NCBI GenBank assembly: GCA_016704465.1
Contig: JADJAD010000021.1
Location: 1-62,923 of the forward strand
Source of the DNA: Gemmatimonadota bacterium
GTDB lineage: Bacteria; Gemmatimonadota; Gemmatimonadetes; Gemmatimonadales; Gemmatimonadaceae
Length of the DNA: 62,923 nucleotides
Direction: 5' to 3'
The position numbers were made by a program, and so were the translations under genes. This document shows, in pieces, positions 27,731 through 37,600 of this stretch. How positions within the stretch are numbered: the first letter of the stretch is position 1; each line of letters begins with the position of its first letter. Under the pieces are notes generated by a model, which was not told the origin of the DNA, searched no databases, and saw only the letters and a list, made by a program, of their open reading frames with translations.

Positions 27731-30370
27731 CTAACGCTGGCCGGGAGTCGGGTCGTCCGGTGACGGGGCGTACGGCGATTCCGTCCCCTCGGAGCCGGCG
27801 CTGGCTCGTACGGTGGGCGCACCACGGTTCGATGTCGCCGGCGCGCCTGCGTTCTCCGCGCCCGCGGCGGTGATTGATGCCTTCCCCGTGGGATTGGCCG
27901 CGGATTCGGCCGTTGCCTCGGGCGACGCCTCGGGCGACGCCTCGGCCGCTGTCTTCGTGGCCGTCGTAATCGCTGTATTCGACGTCCGCTTCGTGGCCCT
28001 CTGCGTGGACTTCTTCGTGGACTTCTTCGTGGACTTCCTGGTCGTGGGTCTCGACTTGGGCGTCGCGCCGGACTTCTCCGCCCGCTCTCGTGCGAGTCCC
28101 ACCGGTACCTCCCCATGGGCCTTCGCCGACGTGGGGGCGCCCTTCGTCGCGGACCGGCCGACCCTCCTGGCGGTCGAAGGCTCCTTCGACGCCGCCTTGC
28201 CCGCACGCTGGGTATTCGGCGTCGCCGTCGCAGTCGAGATCGACGCATCCGTGGCTGCGACCGAGGCGGTCATGGCTCCCGCGTCGGTCGACTCCGGGCT
28301 CGGCACGTCATCGACTGCCGGCGCGACGTCCAGGGTGACCTCGGTGACGTCCGGTACCTCTTCTAACGTGGCCGCGACGAGGGCTGCCAACTCGAGGTCC
28401 GCTGTGCCGTCCTTGGTGGGCTCCGTCTCGTCGACCACGTCGGCCAGCGGAAGCGGGACCATGCGGAAAAAGGAGACCGAGAGCGGTGGCAGTACGAGGG
28501 TGAGCGACGCCGGACGCCCGTGCAGTGGGATCCCCTCGGTCTCGACCCCGCCGAGGTTGCCCCATCCCGAGCCGCCGTAGGTGGGCGCGTCGCTGTTCAG
28601 GACCTCGTCCCATCGTTGGCTCTCGGGCACGCCGACACGGAAGCCGGGGCGCGGGACCGGGGTGAAGTTGCAGACGACGAGCATCGCGCGGGAGCGGTCG
28701 CGATTGTAGCGCAGGAAGCTGACGATGCTCTGGTCGGCATCGTTGCAGTCCACCCATTCGAAGCCGGCCGGTTCGTTGTCGAGTTCGTGCATGGCCGGTT
28801 CGTCACGGTACAGCACGTTGAGGTCTGCGACCCATTGCTGGAGTCCGCGATGGGCCGGATGCTGCAGCAAGTGCCAGTCGATCGACGTGTCGTGGTTCCA
28901 CTCGCGATACTGCCCGAACTCGCAGCCCATGAACAGGAACTTCTTTCCCGTCTGTCCATACATGTAGCCGAGCAGGGCGCGCAGGTTGGCGCGCTTCGTC
29001 CAGTTGTCGCCGGACATCTTGTTGATCAACGATCCCTTGCCGTGCACCACCTCGTCGTGCGAGATGGGGAGCACGTAGTTCTCCGAGAAGGCGTACATCA
29101 TCCGGAAGGTGATCTTCTGGTGATGGTAGCTGCGATAGACGGGATCCTCGGCGAAGTACTTGAGGGTGTCGTGCATCCATCCCATGTCCCACTTGAGCCC
29201 GAAGCCTAACCCTCCGATGTAGACCGGGCGCGTGACCATCGGCCAGGCGGTCGAGTCCTCGGCGATCGTCTCCGTGTCGGGATGCGCCCGGTAGGTGCTC
29301 TCGTTCAAGCGCCTGAGAAAGTCGATCGCCTCGAGGTTCTCGTGTCCACCATGCTCGTTGGGGATCCACTCGCCGTCCTTGCGCGAGAAGTTGAGGTGCA
29401 GCATGGAGGCGACCGCATCCACGCGCAGCCCGTCGGCGTGGTAGCGTTCCAGCCAGAACAGGGCGTTGGAGCGCAGGAAGTTCTGCACCTCGAAGCGCCC
29501 GTAGTTGAAGATGTAGCTTCCCCAGTCGGGCTGGTGACCCTTTCGCGGGTCTGCGTGCTCGTACAGGTGCGTGCCGTCGAAGTACGACAGGCCGGCGGCG
29601 TCGGTCGGAAAGTGCGACGGGACCCAGTCCAGGATGACCCCGATGCCATGCTGGTGCAGTGTGTCGATCAGGAACATCAGGTCCTGCGGCGTGCCGTAGC
29701 GCGAGGTGGCGGCGAAGTAGCCGGTCACCTGGTAGCCCCATGACGCATAGAACGGGTGTTCCATCACCGGCATGAGTTCCACATGCGTGAACCCCATGCG
29801 TGTCACGTAGTCGGCCAGCAGCGGCGCAATCTCGCGGTAGGTCAGCATGCGATCGCCGTCGTCCGGAACCCGCATCCACGAGCCGATGTGCACTTCATAG
29901 ATCGACATCGGCCCGTCCATGGCACGGCGGGTGGCACGCTGCTCCATCCACGCGCCATCGTGCCACTCGTAGTCGAGGTTCCAGACCTTCGACGCGGTCT
30001 TCGGCCCGACCTCGCAGTGGTAGCCGTACGGATCGGCCTTGTCGACGCGGTAGCGTTCGTTCCGGCTCACCACGTGGTACTTGTACGGGTCGCCGTGCCC
30101 GATCCCTGCAACGAAGATCTCCCAGATGCCCGAGCCGCCGTGCAGGCGCATGGGGTGCGCCTTGCGACTCCAGTCGTTGAAGTCGCCCACCACGGATACG
30201 GCGGCGGCGTTAGGTGCCCAGACGGCGAAATAGGTGCCGGCGACCCCGTCGGCAACGTGCAGATGTGCCCCCAGCACGTAGTGTGCGTGATCGAGGGTCC
30301 CCTCGTTGAACAGGTGGACCGTATTGTCGTCCAGGAGGGTGACGTCGTAGCGCGCGTCGAAGGCGGTCAT
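27731..30370 (-). CDS. glgB: 1,4-alpha-glucan branching enzyme with 240-residue low-complexity tail
   Basis: The N-terminal CBM48 domain (TYFAVWAPNAAAVSVVGDFN) is followed by the GH13 barrel: GYQVTGYFAATSRYG, ADGLRVDAVASMLHL with the nucleophile Asp, ETIAEDSTAWP with the acid Glu, and LPISHDEVVHGKGSL with the third Asp. The enzyme makes alpha-1,6 branches in glycogen. GlgB usually ends near residue 630-730; here it reaches 879, because residues about 640-879 form an Ala/Thr/Ser/Lys-rich tail with a strongly basic core (KSTKKSTKKSTQRATKRT) between acidic and neutral parts. No other glycogen gene is next to it. The stop TAG lies in a GCCTAACG octamer. Confidence 0.93.
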   Translation of the reverse strand: MTAFDARYDVTLLDDNTVHLFNEGTLDHAHYVLGAHLHVADGVAGTYFAVWAPNAAAVSVVGDFNDWSRKAHPMRLHGGSGIWEIFVAGIGHGDPYKYHVVSRNERYRVDKADPYGYHCEVGPKTASKVWNLDYEWHDGAWMEQRATRRAMDGPMSIYEVHIGSWMRVPDDGDRMLTYREIAPLLADYVTRMGFTHVELMPVMEHPFYASWGYQVTGYFAATSRYGTPQDLMFLIDTLHQHGIGVILDWVPSHFPTDAAGLSYFDGTHLYEHADPRKGHQPDWGSYIFNYGRFEVQNFLRSNALFWLERYHADGLRVDAVASMLHLNFSRKDGEWIPNEHGGHENLEAIDFLRRLNESTYRAHPDTETIAEDSTAWPMVTRPVYIGGLGFGLKWDMGWMHDTLKYFAEDPVYRSYHHQKITFRMMYAFSENYVLPISHDEVVHGKGSLINKMSGDNWTKRANLRALLGYMYGQTGKKFLFMGCEFGQYREWNHDTSIDWHLLQHPAHRGLQQWVADLNVLYRDEPAMHELDNEPAGFEWVDCNDADQSIVSFLRYNRDRSRAMLVVCNFTPVPRPGFRVGVPESQRWDEVLNSDAPTYGGSGWGNLGGVETEGIPLHGRPASLTLVLPPLSVSFFRMVPLPLADVVDETEPTKDGTADLELAALVAATLEEVPDVTEVTLDVAPAVDDVPSPESTDAGAMTASVAATDASISTATATPNTQRAGKAASKEPSTARRVGRSATKGAPTSAKAHGEVPVGLARERAEKSGATPKSRPTTRKSTKKSTKKSTQRATKRTSNTAITTATKTAAEASPEASPEATAESAANPTGKASITAAGAENAGAPATSNRGAPTVRASAGSEGTESPYAPSPDDPTPGQR

Positions 30371-30715
30371 GCGTGGAACCCGAGGTTGAAGGGCCGGAGG
30401 GGGCAGCGATCCCACGGTACGCAGCCGGCATGCGCAACGTAGCCCCACTCGACACACGCCCGCCACCAGCTCTCGTGCACGGTGGGGGGCGTTGTTCGTG
30501 TGCTGCTGGCGCGGGGGCGTCCGGACGCGCGTGACTCGAGGGGCGGTTCCCTCCGCAGGCAACTTGGACCATCATCCAGTGCGAGGTCGCTTCCGGGCCT
30601 CTCGAGGAGGATCTCCCCCCACCACGCGGACCAGCGACATGACACTCGGTAGCTGCAGCGTCGTTGAGACCGGTATCACCCTCGACGACGAGCCAGTCGG
30701 CGGCGGAGTGCGCAC
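30371..30715. other. Divergent intergenic region between glgB and the lactonase gene
   Basis: No gene is supported. The glgB frame stays open upstream to 30562 but adds only an Arg/Ala-rich stretch without family likeness. Promoters for both flanking genes should lie here, but no convincing -35/-10 pair or hairpin stands out. Confidence 0.5.
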
Positions 30716-31939
30716 GTGACCGACGGTACCACGATCTCGCGCCGCGGATTTGTCGGGGGTGCGGCGGTCACCGCGCTAGGCGCGGCGATTGGTCCCGGCC
30801 GCCCGTTGGAGGCGCCAGGTCGCGACGCGTCGGCGCCGCCGTCGCGCGCCGTGTGGGAGTTGTACGTCGGAACCTACACAGCCGATACCGCAAGTCGGGG
30901 GATCTATCGGCTGCTGATCGACGCACAGGATGGCGGCGCCGTCGCGCTGACCCTCGCCGCCGAATCTGTCAATCCGTCGTTCCTCGCCCTCACGCCCGAC
31001 CGCCGCCATCTGGTCGCCGTGAACGAGGTGACGACCTATGAGGGACGGGCGTCGGGGGGGATCACCGCGTTCACGCGCGACCCGGTATCGGGCTCGCTGG
31101 CACGGACGTCGGCCACCGCCTCCCTGGGTGGTGCCCCGTGCTACGTCATGGTCGATCATGCCGGCGGTCACCTCCTGCTGGCCAACTACCTGGGGGGGAA
31201 TGTTGCCGTCTTCCCGCTCTCGGCCGACGGCACCCTGGGTGACGCCACGGCGATGGTGCAGCACAGGGGCAGGGGACCGAACGCGGCGCGGCAGGGGTCG
31301 CCGCACGCGCACTGTGTGTTGCTCGACCGGGCGAACCGGTTTGCCGTCGTCGCCGATCTCGGCATCGACCGGATCAAGGTCTACCACTACGATGCCGGTC
31401 GCGGCACACTGGAGGCGGCGCAGCAGCCCGAGGTGGAGCTGCGCGCGGGGGCAGGGCCGCGACACCTGGTGTTCGCGCCAGACGGGCGCACCGTGTACGT
31501 GGTCAACGAACTCGACTCGACGCTGGTGGCGCTGGAGTACGATGCGGCGATCGGCACCCTGCGCGAGCGGCAGGTGCTGTCCACTCGCCCGCCGCGCGCC
31601 ACGGGGGACAATTATCCCGCCGACCTGCACATGCATCCCACCGGGCGATTCGTCTATGCGTCGAATCGCGGCGACAATACGATTGCCGTCTTCTCCATCA
31701 ACGGCGCCAGCGGTGCCGTGACCCTCGAGCAATCCGTGCCGACCGGCGGGGCGTGGCCGCGCAATTTCGCGCTCGACCCGTCGGGGACGCTGCTGCTGGT
31801 TGCCAACCAGCGGTCGGACTCGATCGTTGCCTTTCGCATTGATCCGGCGACGGGTCGGCTCATGGCCACGGGCACGCGGATCGACGTTCCGGCGCCGGTC
31901 TGCCTCCGATTCGTCGACCCGGTGTCGGCGGCGCGCTAA
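30716..31939 (+). CDS. Tat-exported lactonase-family seven-bladed propeller (6-phosphogluconolactonase-like)
   Basis: Starts with GTG at 30716. The N-terminus ISRRGFVGGAAVTALGAAIG is a twin-arginine signal. The mature part begins ELYVGTYTADTASRGIYRL and has repeated propeller strands with RHLVAVNEV, GGHLLLANYLGGNVAVFPL, HCVLLDRANRFAVVADLGID, RHLVFAPDGRTVYVVNELDS and GRFVYASNRGDNTIAVF, the pattern of the lactonase (Lactonase_7 / YbhE) family. Cytoplasmic YbhE is a 6-phosphogluconolactonase; the exported form suggests hydrolysis of a lactone in the periplasm. Substrate is unknown. Confidence 0.88.
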   Translation: MTDGTTISRRGFVGGAAVTALGAAIGPGRPLEAPGRDASAPPSRAVWELYVGTYTADTASRGIYRLLIDAQDGGAVALTLAAESVNPSFLALTPDRRHLVAVNEVTTYEGRASGGITAFTRDPVSGSLARTSATASLGGAPCYVMVDHAGGHLLLANYLGGNVAVFPLSADGTLGDATAMVQHRGRGPNAARQGSPHAHCVLLDRANRFAVVADLGIDRIKVYHYDAGRGTLEAAQQPEVELRAGAGPRHLVFAPDGRTVYVVNELDSTLVALEYDAAIGTLRERQVLSTRPPRATGDNYPADLHMHPTGRFVYASNRGDNTIAVFSINGASGAVTLEQSVPTGGAWPRNFALDPSGTLLLVANQRSDSIVAFRIDPATGRLMATGTRIDVPAPVCLRFVDPVSAAR

Positions 31940-31987
31940 CGCTTTGCTGCAAGGGGCGGTGTCCTCGCCGCCCCTCGCCGGCGTCCA

Positions 31988-33154
31988 TCACCGACCACGA
32001 CGCGCACGCCACGCGGCGAGCACCTCTGCTTCGCGCGCTCGCGGGAGCCCTGCCCGCAGGCGCTCCTGCTGGTCGGCCGGGCGGGAGTGGTACCACGCCA
32101 TGCCATCGCGCACCGTTTCGGACAGGGGGCGGAAATTCAGGCCGGCCGCGAGCGCCTTGTCGATCTTGCTCGTGCAATACGCATACGTGCTGGCCCCGGC
32201 ATACGTCCACACCGGCATCTCGGCCCACGAGCGGATTTTCTGTTCGGTGAGGAACGACTGCGGGACCCACGTGAAGCGGGAGTCGTTGCTGTAGACCGAC
32301 TTGATGCCGTAGAGCATACCCCCGATTCCGATGGGGGCCTGTGGTCCGACGGCGTTGAAGATCCCGGTTGTCCGCGACTCGGCCAGGCGAATCATCCACT
32401 GCGACAGGTCGCGCACGTCGATCCACTGCACCGGATCTTCGTACTGTCCCGGGGCGAGGATCTCGCCGCCCCGCTCGATGCGCCACGGCCAGTAGGTGAA
32501 GCGATCGGACAGGTCGCCCGGGCCGACGATGAGCCCCGGGCGAACGATCGTGCTCTTGCCCGGGAACGCCTCCTCGACCAACTGTTCGCAGCGTGCCTTG
32601 CGCGAGCCATAGCCGGCGGCGTCGGCCTGGGGCCCGGAGATGGGCGAGAGCTCGAGCAGCGGTGACGACTCGTTGGGGGACACGCGCTCGGTGTTGGCGT
32701 ACACGCCCGTGCTCGACACGAAGAAGAAGTGCCCCACGTTGCCCTTGAGCACCGCCGCCGCGTCGACGATCCACTGCGGCTTCCCGGTGGGGTTGTCGAT
32801 CACGACGTCCCAGGTACGCCCCTTGAGCGCGTCCAGGCCCCCCGCTGCGTTTCGGTCGCCCTGCAGCTTCTCCACGTTAGGAAACAGCCAGCTGTTGGTC
32901 TGACCGCGATTGAACAGGGTGACCGTGTGGCCACGCGCGAGCGCGTAGTGCACCTGCTCGGGGCCGATGAATCCGGTGCCGCCGAGGATGAGAATGCGCA
33001 GCGGGGCCGCGGCTCGCGACGGGGGCGCCGAGCCTGCTGCCGAGGAGACGCCCTCGCTGGTGAACGGCGCGGCATGCGCCGGCAGGGCATGCAGCCCGAG
33101 CGCGCCGCCGGCAACGGCCGCCGACTTCAGGAACGTGCGACGATCGACGGTCAT
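31988..33154 (-). CDS. Tat-exported NAD-dependent epimerase/dehydratase-family protein
   Basis: The N-terminus TVDRRTFLKSAAVAGGALGL is a twin-arginine signal (RRTFLK). The Rossmann fold follows: LRILILGGTGFIGPEQVHYA, then VTLFNRG, VVIDNPTGKPQWI, FFFVSSTGVYA and YGSRKARCEQLVEE, where the usual YxxxK appears as YGSRK. This is the extended SDR family. Export of an NAD-binding enzyme is unusual, although Tat can carry folded cofactor proteins. The C-terminal domain (FTWVPQSFLTEQKIRSWAEM) is typical. Function is unknown. Confidence 0.87.
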   Translation of the reverse strand: MTVDRRTFLKSAAVAGGALGLHALPAHAAPFTSEGVSSAAGSAPPSRAAAPLRILILGGTGFIGPEQVHYALARGHTVTLFNRGQTNSWLFPNVEKLQGDRNAAGGLDALKGRTWDVVIDNPTGKPQWIVDAAAVLKGNVGHFFFVSSTGVYANTERVSPNESSPLLELSPISGPQADAAGYGSRKARCEQLVEEAFPGKSTIVRPGLIVGPGDLSDRFTYWPWRIERGGEILAPGQYEDPVQWIDVRDLSQWMIRLAESRTTGIFNAVGPQAPIGIGGMLYGIKSVYSNDSRFTWVPQSFLTEQKIRSWAEMPVWTYAGASTYAYCTSKIDKALAAGLNFRPLSETVRDGMAWYHSRPADQQERLRAGLPRAREAEVLAAWRARRGR

Positions 33155-33286
33155 CGGGATGAACTGGCGGAGAGGGAAGGACGGAGTCCCATGAAACGGC
33201 TACGATACGCTCAAGTCTAGCGCTCGCGCGAACGGATTGGGACGCACCGTATGGGACACACCGTCGATGGCCTCGGATCCGTCAGC

Positions 33287-36031
33287 CTAGAACGGCAGCC
33301 AGTAGCTCGCCTTCACCAGGAAGGTGTTGTCGGTGGGGGCGCGCATGAGCGCCGACAGGTCGCGCCGGAAGGAGAAGTCTCCCTGCATCACGTCGCTGCG
33401 CTGGCGCCGCTGCCACACCAGGAACAGCGCGGACCCTGGGCGATACTCCCAGCGGACCACCGCATTGCCGATGAGGGAACGCACGTTGAAGTCCTGCCGC
33501 GCGACCGACAGGTCCGAGCTGCCGTTGCGGTCGAGGTCGAAGTGACGAACCGAGGCGCCATCGACGCAGGTGGCACCATTGGCGCACACCGTGCCGCCCC
33601 CGCTGGCTGCCTCCGCGCTCCCCTCGCCGAATCGCTCGAAGTCGAACGTGGATGGGGCGCTGAGCTGCTTGTAGTTCGAATAGTCGCCCGACGAGAGCAG
33701 AGGCTGGGCGAACAGCTGGAAGCTGAGGGTCGGTGAGAAGGCGGCGTTGATGCGCGTCGGGAACGAAAGTTCCCGGCGGGCGACCTCGCCGAAGATGTAG
33801 AAGGCACCATACGTCGGGGCGTCGCTCAACGGGCCGCTGGTGGTGACGTACTGGGCACCGATGGTGGACCGCGCGTAGCGAGGCTCCACCTCGATCTCGA
33901 TCCGCGACGATGGGCGAAGCCGGATCTCGATGGCCGCCTGCGATTCGTTGCCGCTGCCGAGCGCCCCGCGCCGCACGTAGAGGCTCGGCTCGAGCGCGAC
34001 GCGGGCGCGCGAGTCGGTCCGCATCGAGAGGCGGGCGTCCGACCACCTCGGCTGCAGCATGAGCGGGCCGCCGCGTGTGCCCACCCGATCCATCACCTCC
34101 GGGTGGTACTGCGCGTTGGCGTCGATCCGCCAGAAGTTGTTGAACTCGAGGTTCGTGTTGGCGCTCACGGAGCCGCCGACGTGGGCGCGTCCCCAGGCGT
34201 CGATGCTCGGTCGTCCGGCGATCGCGTCGTGCGACCAGTTGTGAAAGGTCGACAGGCCGACGTTGTACGAGCGGAAGAGCCGCCCAGGGGTGATCTCCCG
34301 GTAGTTGATCCTCGCGCCGCCGTCGAGCACCTCCTGCCGGGTGCTGAATCCAAGGTCGTTGATCTCGAAGCCCGGCGAGACTTCGGCGGCCCAGACCGAC
34401 CCGGTCCAGTGCGCACCTCGCCGCTTCTCCAGCGTCATGCGCCAGTCCATCCCCGTCATGCTGGTCGCGCTGGAGTCGACGCGCAGCCGCCGGGCGTCGG
34501 GACGCTGGAAGAAGTGATTGCTGGCGCTCTGAATGCGGAGCAGGGCCGTCGAGTCACCCTGAACATGGCTGCCGGCCACGTAGCCGAAGAACGCCCAGGC
34601 GCGGTTGTCCCACTGGTGCTCCCAGTCCACCCCGCCGTTGTACGCCGAGGAGGGGAGGAAGTTGAAGGCACCGTCGCCCGGGAGCCGCCGTTGAAGGGAT
34701 GACACGATGGCGCCGACGGTTGAGGCACCACCGTTGAAGTCCTGCCGCAGCCGCACGACGCCGTTCTCCGACCGTGGTTCCACGAGGTACGGCCGCGTCG
34801 GCTCGCCCTCCGCCAGGAACGCACGGCCGTCGGCCTCCTCGGTCACGGCAACGAGGGCACCTAACGACAGTCCTCGTTCGGTGCGACCGGTGAGCTTGAC
34901 CGCGCCAACGATGTTGGCCGACGATGGCGCGTCGGCGAACTGCGCATCGCCCGGCGCGGACCCGCGCGGAGCGCGGCCGAGCCGGCGACTGTAGTACAGG
35001 CGGTTGCGCCCGCCAGAGAGGGTGAAGTCGAAGATCTTGGCGTCCTCGACGAAGAAGGGGCGCCGCTCCTCGAAGAACTGCTCAAAGGCCGTGAGGTTGA
35101 TGACCGCGGGGTCTGCCTCGACCTGCCCGAAGTCGGGGTTGATCGTCGCGTCGAGCGTGAACTGACCGCCGAGTCCCACGCGCACGTCGCTCCCCACGCG
35201 CGCGGCCTGGTCGCGCCCCGTCCGGAACGGATTCCCGGATTCGGACGTGCCGCGAAACACCGAGCCGAGGACGTAGGGGCGGATCTCGATGCGACGAGCG
35301 CTCTGCGCCTTCACGCCACCCAGGGTCGCGAACTGCGAGATGAAGCCACGCTGCAACCGCGAGACGAGCGCGAAATGCGTTTCTTCGTTGGTGCGCAGTC
35401 GGCGGCGCGCAAAATTCACTCCCCACGACTGCTCGGTGTCGGAGGCACGAAAGCGAAGCTGGGAGAGCGGGATGCGCAGCTCTGCAGTCCAGCCCAGCGA
35501 GTCAATCGCCACCGCCGAGCTCCACACCGCATCCCAGGCGCGATCGCGCTCGGCGTCGTCGAAGATGTACTCGTCGCGCTGCACGTTGGCGGCGCTCACC
35601 CGGAAGAGGAAACCGGTGCGCCGGTCGCGATTGGAGTCGAAGGCCACCTCGAAGTAATCGGCCTGGGCGTCCTGGTCGCGGCGGACCACCTGGCGGGCGA
35701 TCGTCCCCGGCTCGCTGTCGAACATGCGCGCGCCGATCCAGACCGCGGTCTCGTCCACCAGCACGCGGACTTCGGTACGCTGGGCAGCGGGACGCCCCTC
35801 GATCGGGAGGCGCTGGACGAACTGGGCCCCGACGTCGGCCGCCTGCCACGCGGCCTCCGTGAGCCGCCCATCGAGCGTCACGTCGCCCGTGCGCGCGCTC
35901 ACCCGCAACGAGCGCAGGGTACCCGCCGACGAGGCGGGGGCTGCCGCGCCCTCGGTAACCTGTGCCCTGGTCCCGCGAGGAACGGCAACAAGAAGCGCCG
36001 CTGCCAGGGCGGCGCAAACGAAACGAATCAC
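33287..36031 (-). CDS. Outer-membrane DUF5916 protein with CBM9-like N-terminal domain
   Basis: The 914-residue protein has a signal peptide (RFVCAALAAALLVAVPRGTR, then AQ). A CBM9-like beta-sandwich follows: TLDGRLTEAAWQAADVGAQF, ADYFEVAFDSNRDRRTGFLF, RAWDAVWSSAVAIDSLGWTA. The remaining 650 residues have the DUF5916 pattern (FARRRLRTNEETHFALVSR; FEQFFEERRPFFVEDAKIFD) and alternating strands that end KASYWLPF, an outer-membrane beta-barrel C-terminus. Members are common in Bacteroidota and Gemmatimonadota. The role is unknown; the barrel may bind or take up a carbohydrate. Confidence 0.85.
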   Translation of the reverse strand: MIRFVCAALAAALLVAVPRGTRAQVTEGAAAPASSAGTLRSLRVSARTGDVTLDGRLTEAAWQAADVGAQFVQRLPIEGRPAAQRTEVRVLVDETAVWIGARMFDSEPGTIARQVVRRDQDAQADYFEVAFDSNRDRRTGFLFRVSAANVQRDEYIFDDAERDRAWDAVWSSAVAIDSLGWTAELRIPLSQLRFRASDTEQSWGVNFARRRLRTNEETHFALVSRLQRGFISQFATLGGVKAQSARRIEIRPYVLGSVFRGTSESGNPFRTGRDQAARVGSDVRVGLGGQFTLDATINPDFGQVEADPAVINLTAFEQFFEERRPFFVEDAKIFDFTLSGGRNRLYYSRRLGRAPRGSAPGDAQFADAPSSANIVGAVKLTGRTERGLSLGALVAVTEEADGRAFLAEGEPTRPYLVEPRSENGVVRLRQDFNGGASTVGAIVSSLQRRLPGDGAFNFLPSSAYNGGVDWEHQWDNRAWAFFGYVAGSHVQGDSTALLRIQSASNHFFQRPDARRLRVDSSATSMTGMDWRMTLEKRRGAHWTGSVWAAEVSPGFEINDLGFSTRQEVLDGGARINYREITPGRLFRSYNVGLSTFHNWSHDAIAGRPSIDAWGRAHVGGSVSANTNLEFNNFWRIDANAQYHPEVMDRVGTRGGPLMLQPRWSDARLSMRTDSRARVALEPSLYVRRGALGSGNESQAAIEIRLRPSSRIEIEVEPRYARSTIGAQYVTTSGPLSDAPTYGAFYIFGEVARRELSFPTRINAAFSPTLSFQLFAQPLLSSGDYSNYKQLSAPSTFDFERFGEGSAEAASGGGTVCANGATCVDGASVRHFDLDRNGSSDLSVARQDFNVRSLIGNAVVRWEYRPGSALFLVWQRRQRSDVMQGDFSFRRDLSALMRAPTDNTFLVKASYWLPF

Positions 36032-36242
36032 GATGCGTACTGGACCATGGGGGACGACGCCGTCCGACCGGAAGAAATCGGGAAAGGGTGTCGCTGTGCA
36101 TACGCACGAAGCAGGCGGGACGTTCAGGGAGCGGCGTCGCCGACCTCGGTATTGTCGGCCGCTAGAGGAAAAGGCCAGCCGACTTTATCGGGTTTCTGCC
36201 GGTCGATTTGACCGGCGCCCACGGTTCGGGTGGTGCCGCAGG

Positions 36243-37355
36243 TCAGGTCGGGTGGCCTGCTGACGGGGGCGTACCCTCGCCGCCGCGCTGCACGATCTGC
36301 GCGACGGCGGCGCGCACCTGCTCACGGACGACCGCGTGGTCGTGGTCTCGCAGGGCGTACAGTACCGGCAGATCCTCGTCGGTCCCCACATTCGCGAGCA
36401 CGGCGGCGGCGTTGCGCTGGAGCATCCAGAGCTTGGCGCGCTTGATCGCCGATCCCCGGAACGCTGCGGCGTAGTCGTCGGGCGCCATCGTGAGCAGCTG
36501 GCGCGCCAGCGTTCGCGCATCGGTGTCGACGAATATCGGGCGGGGGGAAAACGCCGAGTGCGCCGGCAACTCTCGCCCGAACCGCGCGTTCCATGGGCAC
36601 ACTTCCTGGCACACATCGCACCCGTACAGCCATTCGCCGATTCCCGCCCGCAGCTCCTCGGCGATCGCCCCGCGGTGCTCGATGGTCAGGTACGAGATAC
36701 ACTTTCGCGCATCCAGCGCGCGTGGTCCATCGAACGCCTCGGTCGGGCACGCGTCGAGACAGCGCGTGCAGCTCCCGCATCGGTCGGCGTCGAACGGTGC
36801 GCTCGGCTCGAGTTCGATTGCGACGAACAGGGAGCCGATGAAGAAGTACGAGCCCCGCCGCGGGTTGATCAGGGTGGTGTTCTTGCCGAACCAGCCGAGC
36901 CCTGCGCGCCGGGCCAGGTCGCGCTCCAGGATGGGTGCGGTATCGACGTACGCCCGTCCCGGCACCTCTGCGCCGACGGTGGTGGAGAGCCACGCATGCA
37001 GCTGGCGGAGCCGGTCCTTCATGAGGTCGTGATAGTCGTCGCCTCGTGCGTAGCGCGCGACCGGACCGGTCGGCTCGTGCCCGCCGTAGTCCATGCCAAC
37101 CACGATGGCGCTGACCGCACCGGGGTGGGGACGTCGGGTGTCGTGGCGAAGTGCTGGGTCGCGCGCGAGGTAGTGCATCTCCCCCTCGCAACCACGCGCG
37201 AGCCAGGCGTCGAAGTGTCCGGCCGTCTCGGCGGGACCCAGGCGCACGAACCCCGCGAGGTCGAAGCCGAGTGCGTACGCCTGTCGCTCGATGCGCCGCT
37301 CCAGTGTCAGCGCGGGCACTGCTGTTCCGTGGGAGGCGGTCGCCTCGGCGCTCAC
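36243..37355 (-). CDS. queG: Epoxyqueuosine reductase
   Basis: The 370-residue protein has the QueG plan: cobalamin-binding N-terminal region (GRAYVDTAPILERDLARRAG, LGWFGKNTTLINPRRGSYFF), then two [4Fe-4S] sites, CGSCTRCLDACPTEAF and YGCDVCQEVCPWN, and a C-terminal HEAT-like helical repeat (KLWMLQRNAAAVLANVGTDE). It carries out the last step of queuosine synthesis in tRNA, reducing epoxyqueuosine. Its start overlaps the stop of a small upstream gene (ATGA). Confidence 0.94.
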   Translation of the reverse strand: MSAEATASHGTAVPALTLERRIERQAYALGFDLAGFVRLGPAETAGHFDAWLARGCEGEMHYLARDPALRHDTRRPHPGAVSAIVVGMDYGGHEPTGPVARYARGDDYHDLMKDRLRQLHAWLSTTVGAEVPGRAYVDTAPILERDLARRAGLGWFGKNTTLINPRRGSYFFIGSLFVAIELEPSAPFDADRCGSCTRCLDACPTEAFDGPRALDARKCISYLTIEHRGAIAEELRAGIGEWLYGCDVCQEVCPWNARFGRELPAHSAFSPRPIFVDTDARTLARQLLTMAPDDYAAAFRGSAIKRAKLWMLQRNAAAVLANVGTDEDLPVLYALRDHDHAVVREQVRAAVAQIVQRGGEGTPPSAGHPT

Positions 37356-37600
37356 GGCTGCGTCCCGATCCAGCGTGCGTATCGAATGATGTCGTCCGCT
37401 GGTGGCACGATGTCCGGGTCACCGTAGGCGGTCGTCATGCGCCAGCGGACGTACGGCATCGACGGAAGCGGGAGAAAGGGGAAGCGTGCGTACCAGCCGC
37501 GCACGCGAAAACGCCAGGCGACCCGCAACAGGTCGATGGCGAGGGGCGGACGGCGGAGGCAGGCGAGCATGAGTCGAGCGATCAAGCGTCCCCAGGACAT
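37352..37600 (-). CDS. Small conserved-looking hypothetical protein, 82 residues
   Basis: The product starts MSWGRLIARLMLACLRRPPL and continues with LLRVAWRFRVRGWYARFPFL then PLPSMPYVRWRMTTAYGD. It has many Arg and aromatic residues, no membrane helix and no motif I can name. The ATGA overlap with queG argues that it is a real gene translated together with it. The MTTAYGD..PP..D..RY region recalls small proteins found next to other genes in high-GC bacteria, but I cannot assign a family. Confidence 0.65.
   Translation of the reverse strand: MSWGRLIARLMLACLRRPPLAIDLLRVAWRFRVRGWYARFPFLPLPSMPYVRWRMTTAYGDPDIVPPADDIIRYARWIGTQP

Noticed and set aside
27640..28248. N-terminal extension of the flavin oxidoreductase
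   Set aside because: It reads the glgB tail DNA in another frame, giving Arg/Pro runs; the family start is at 27639.
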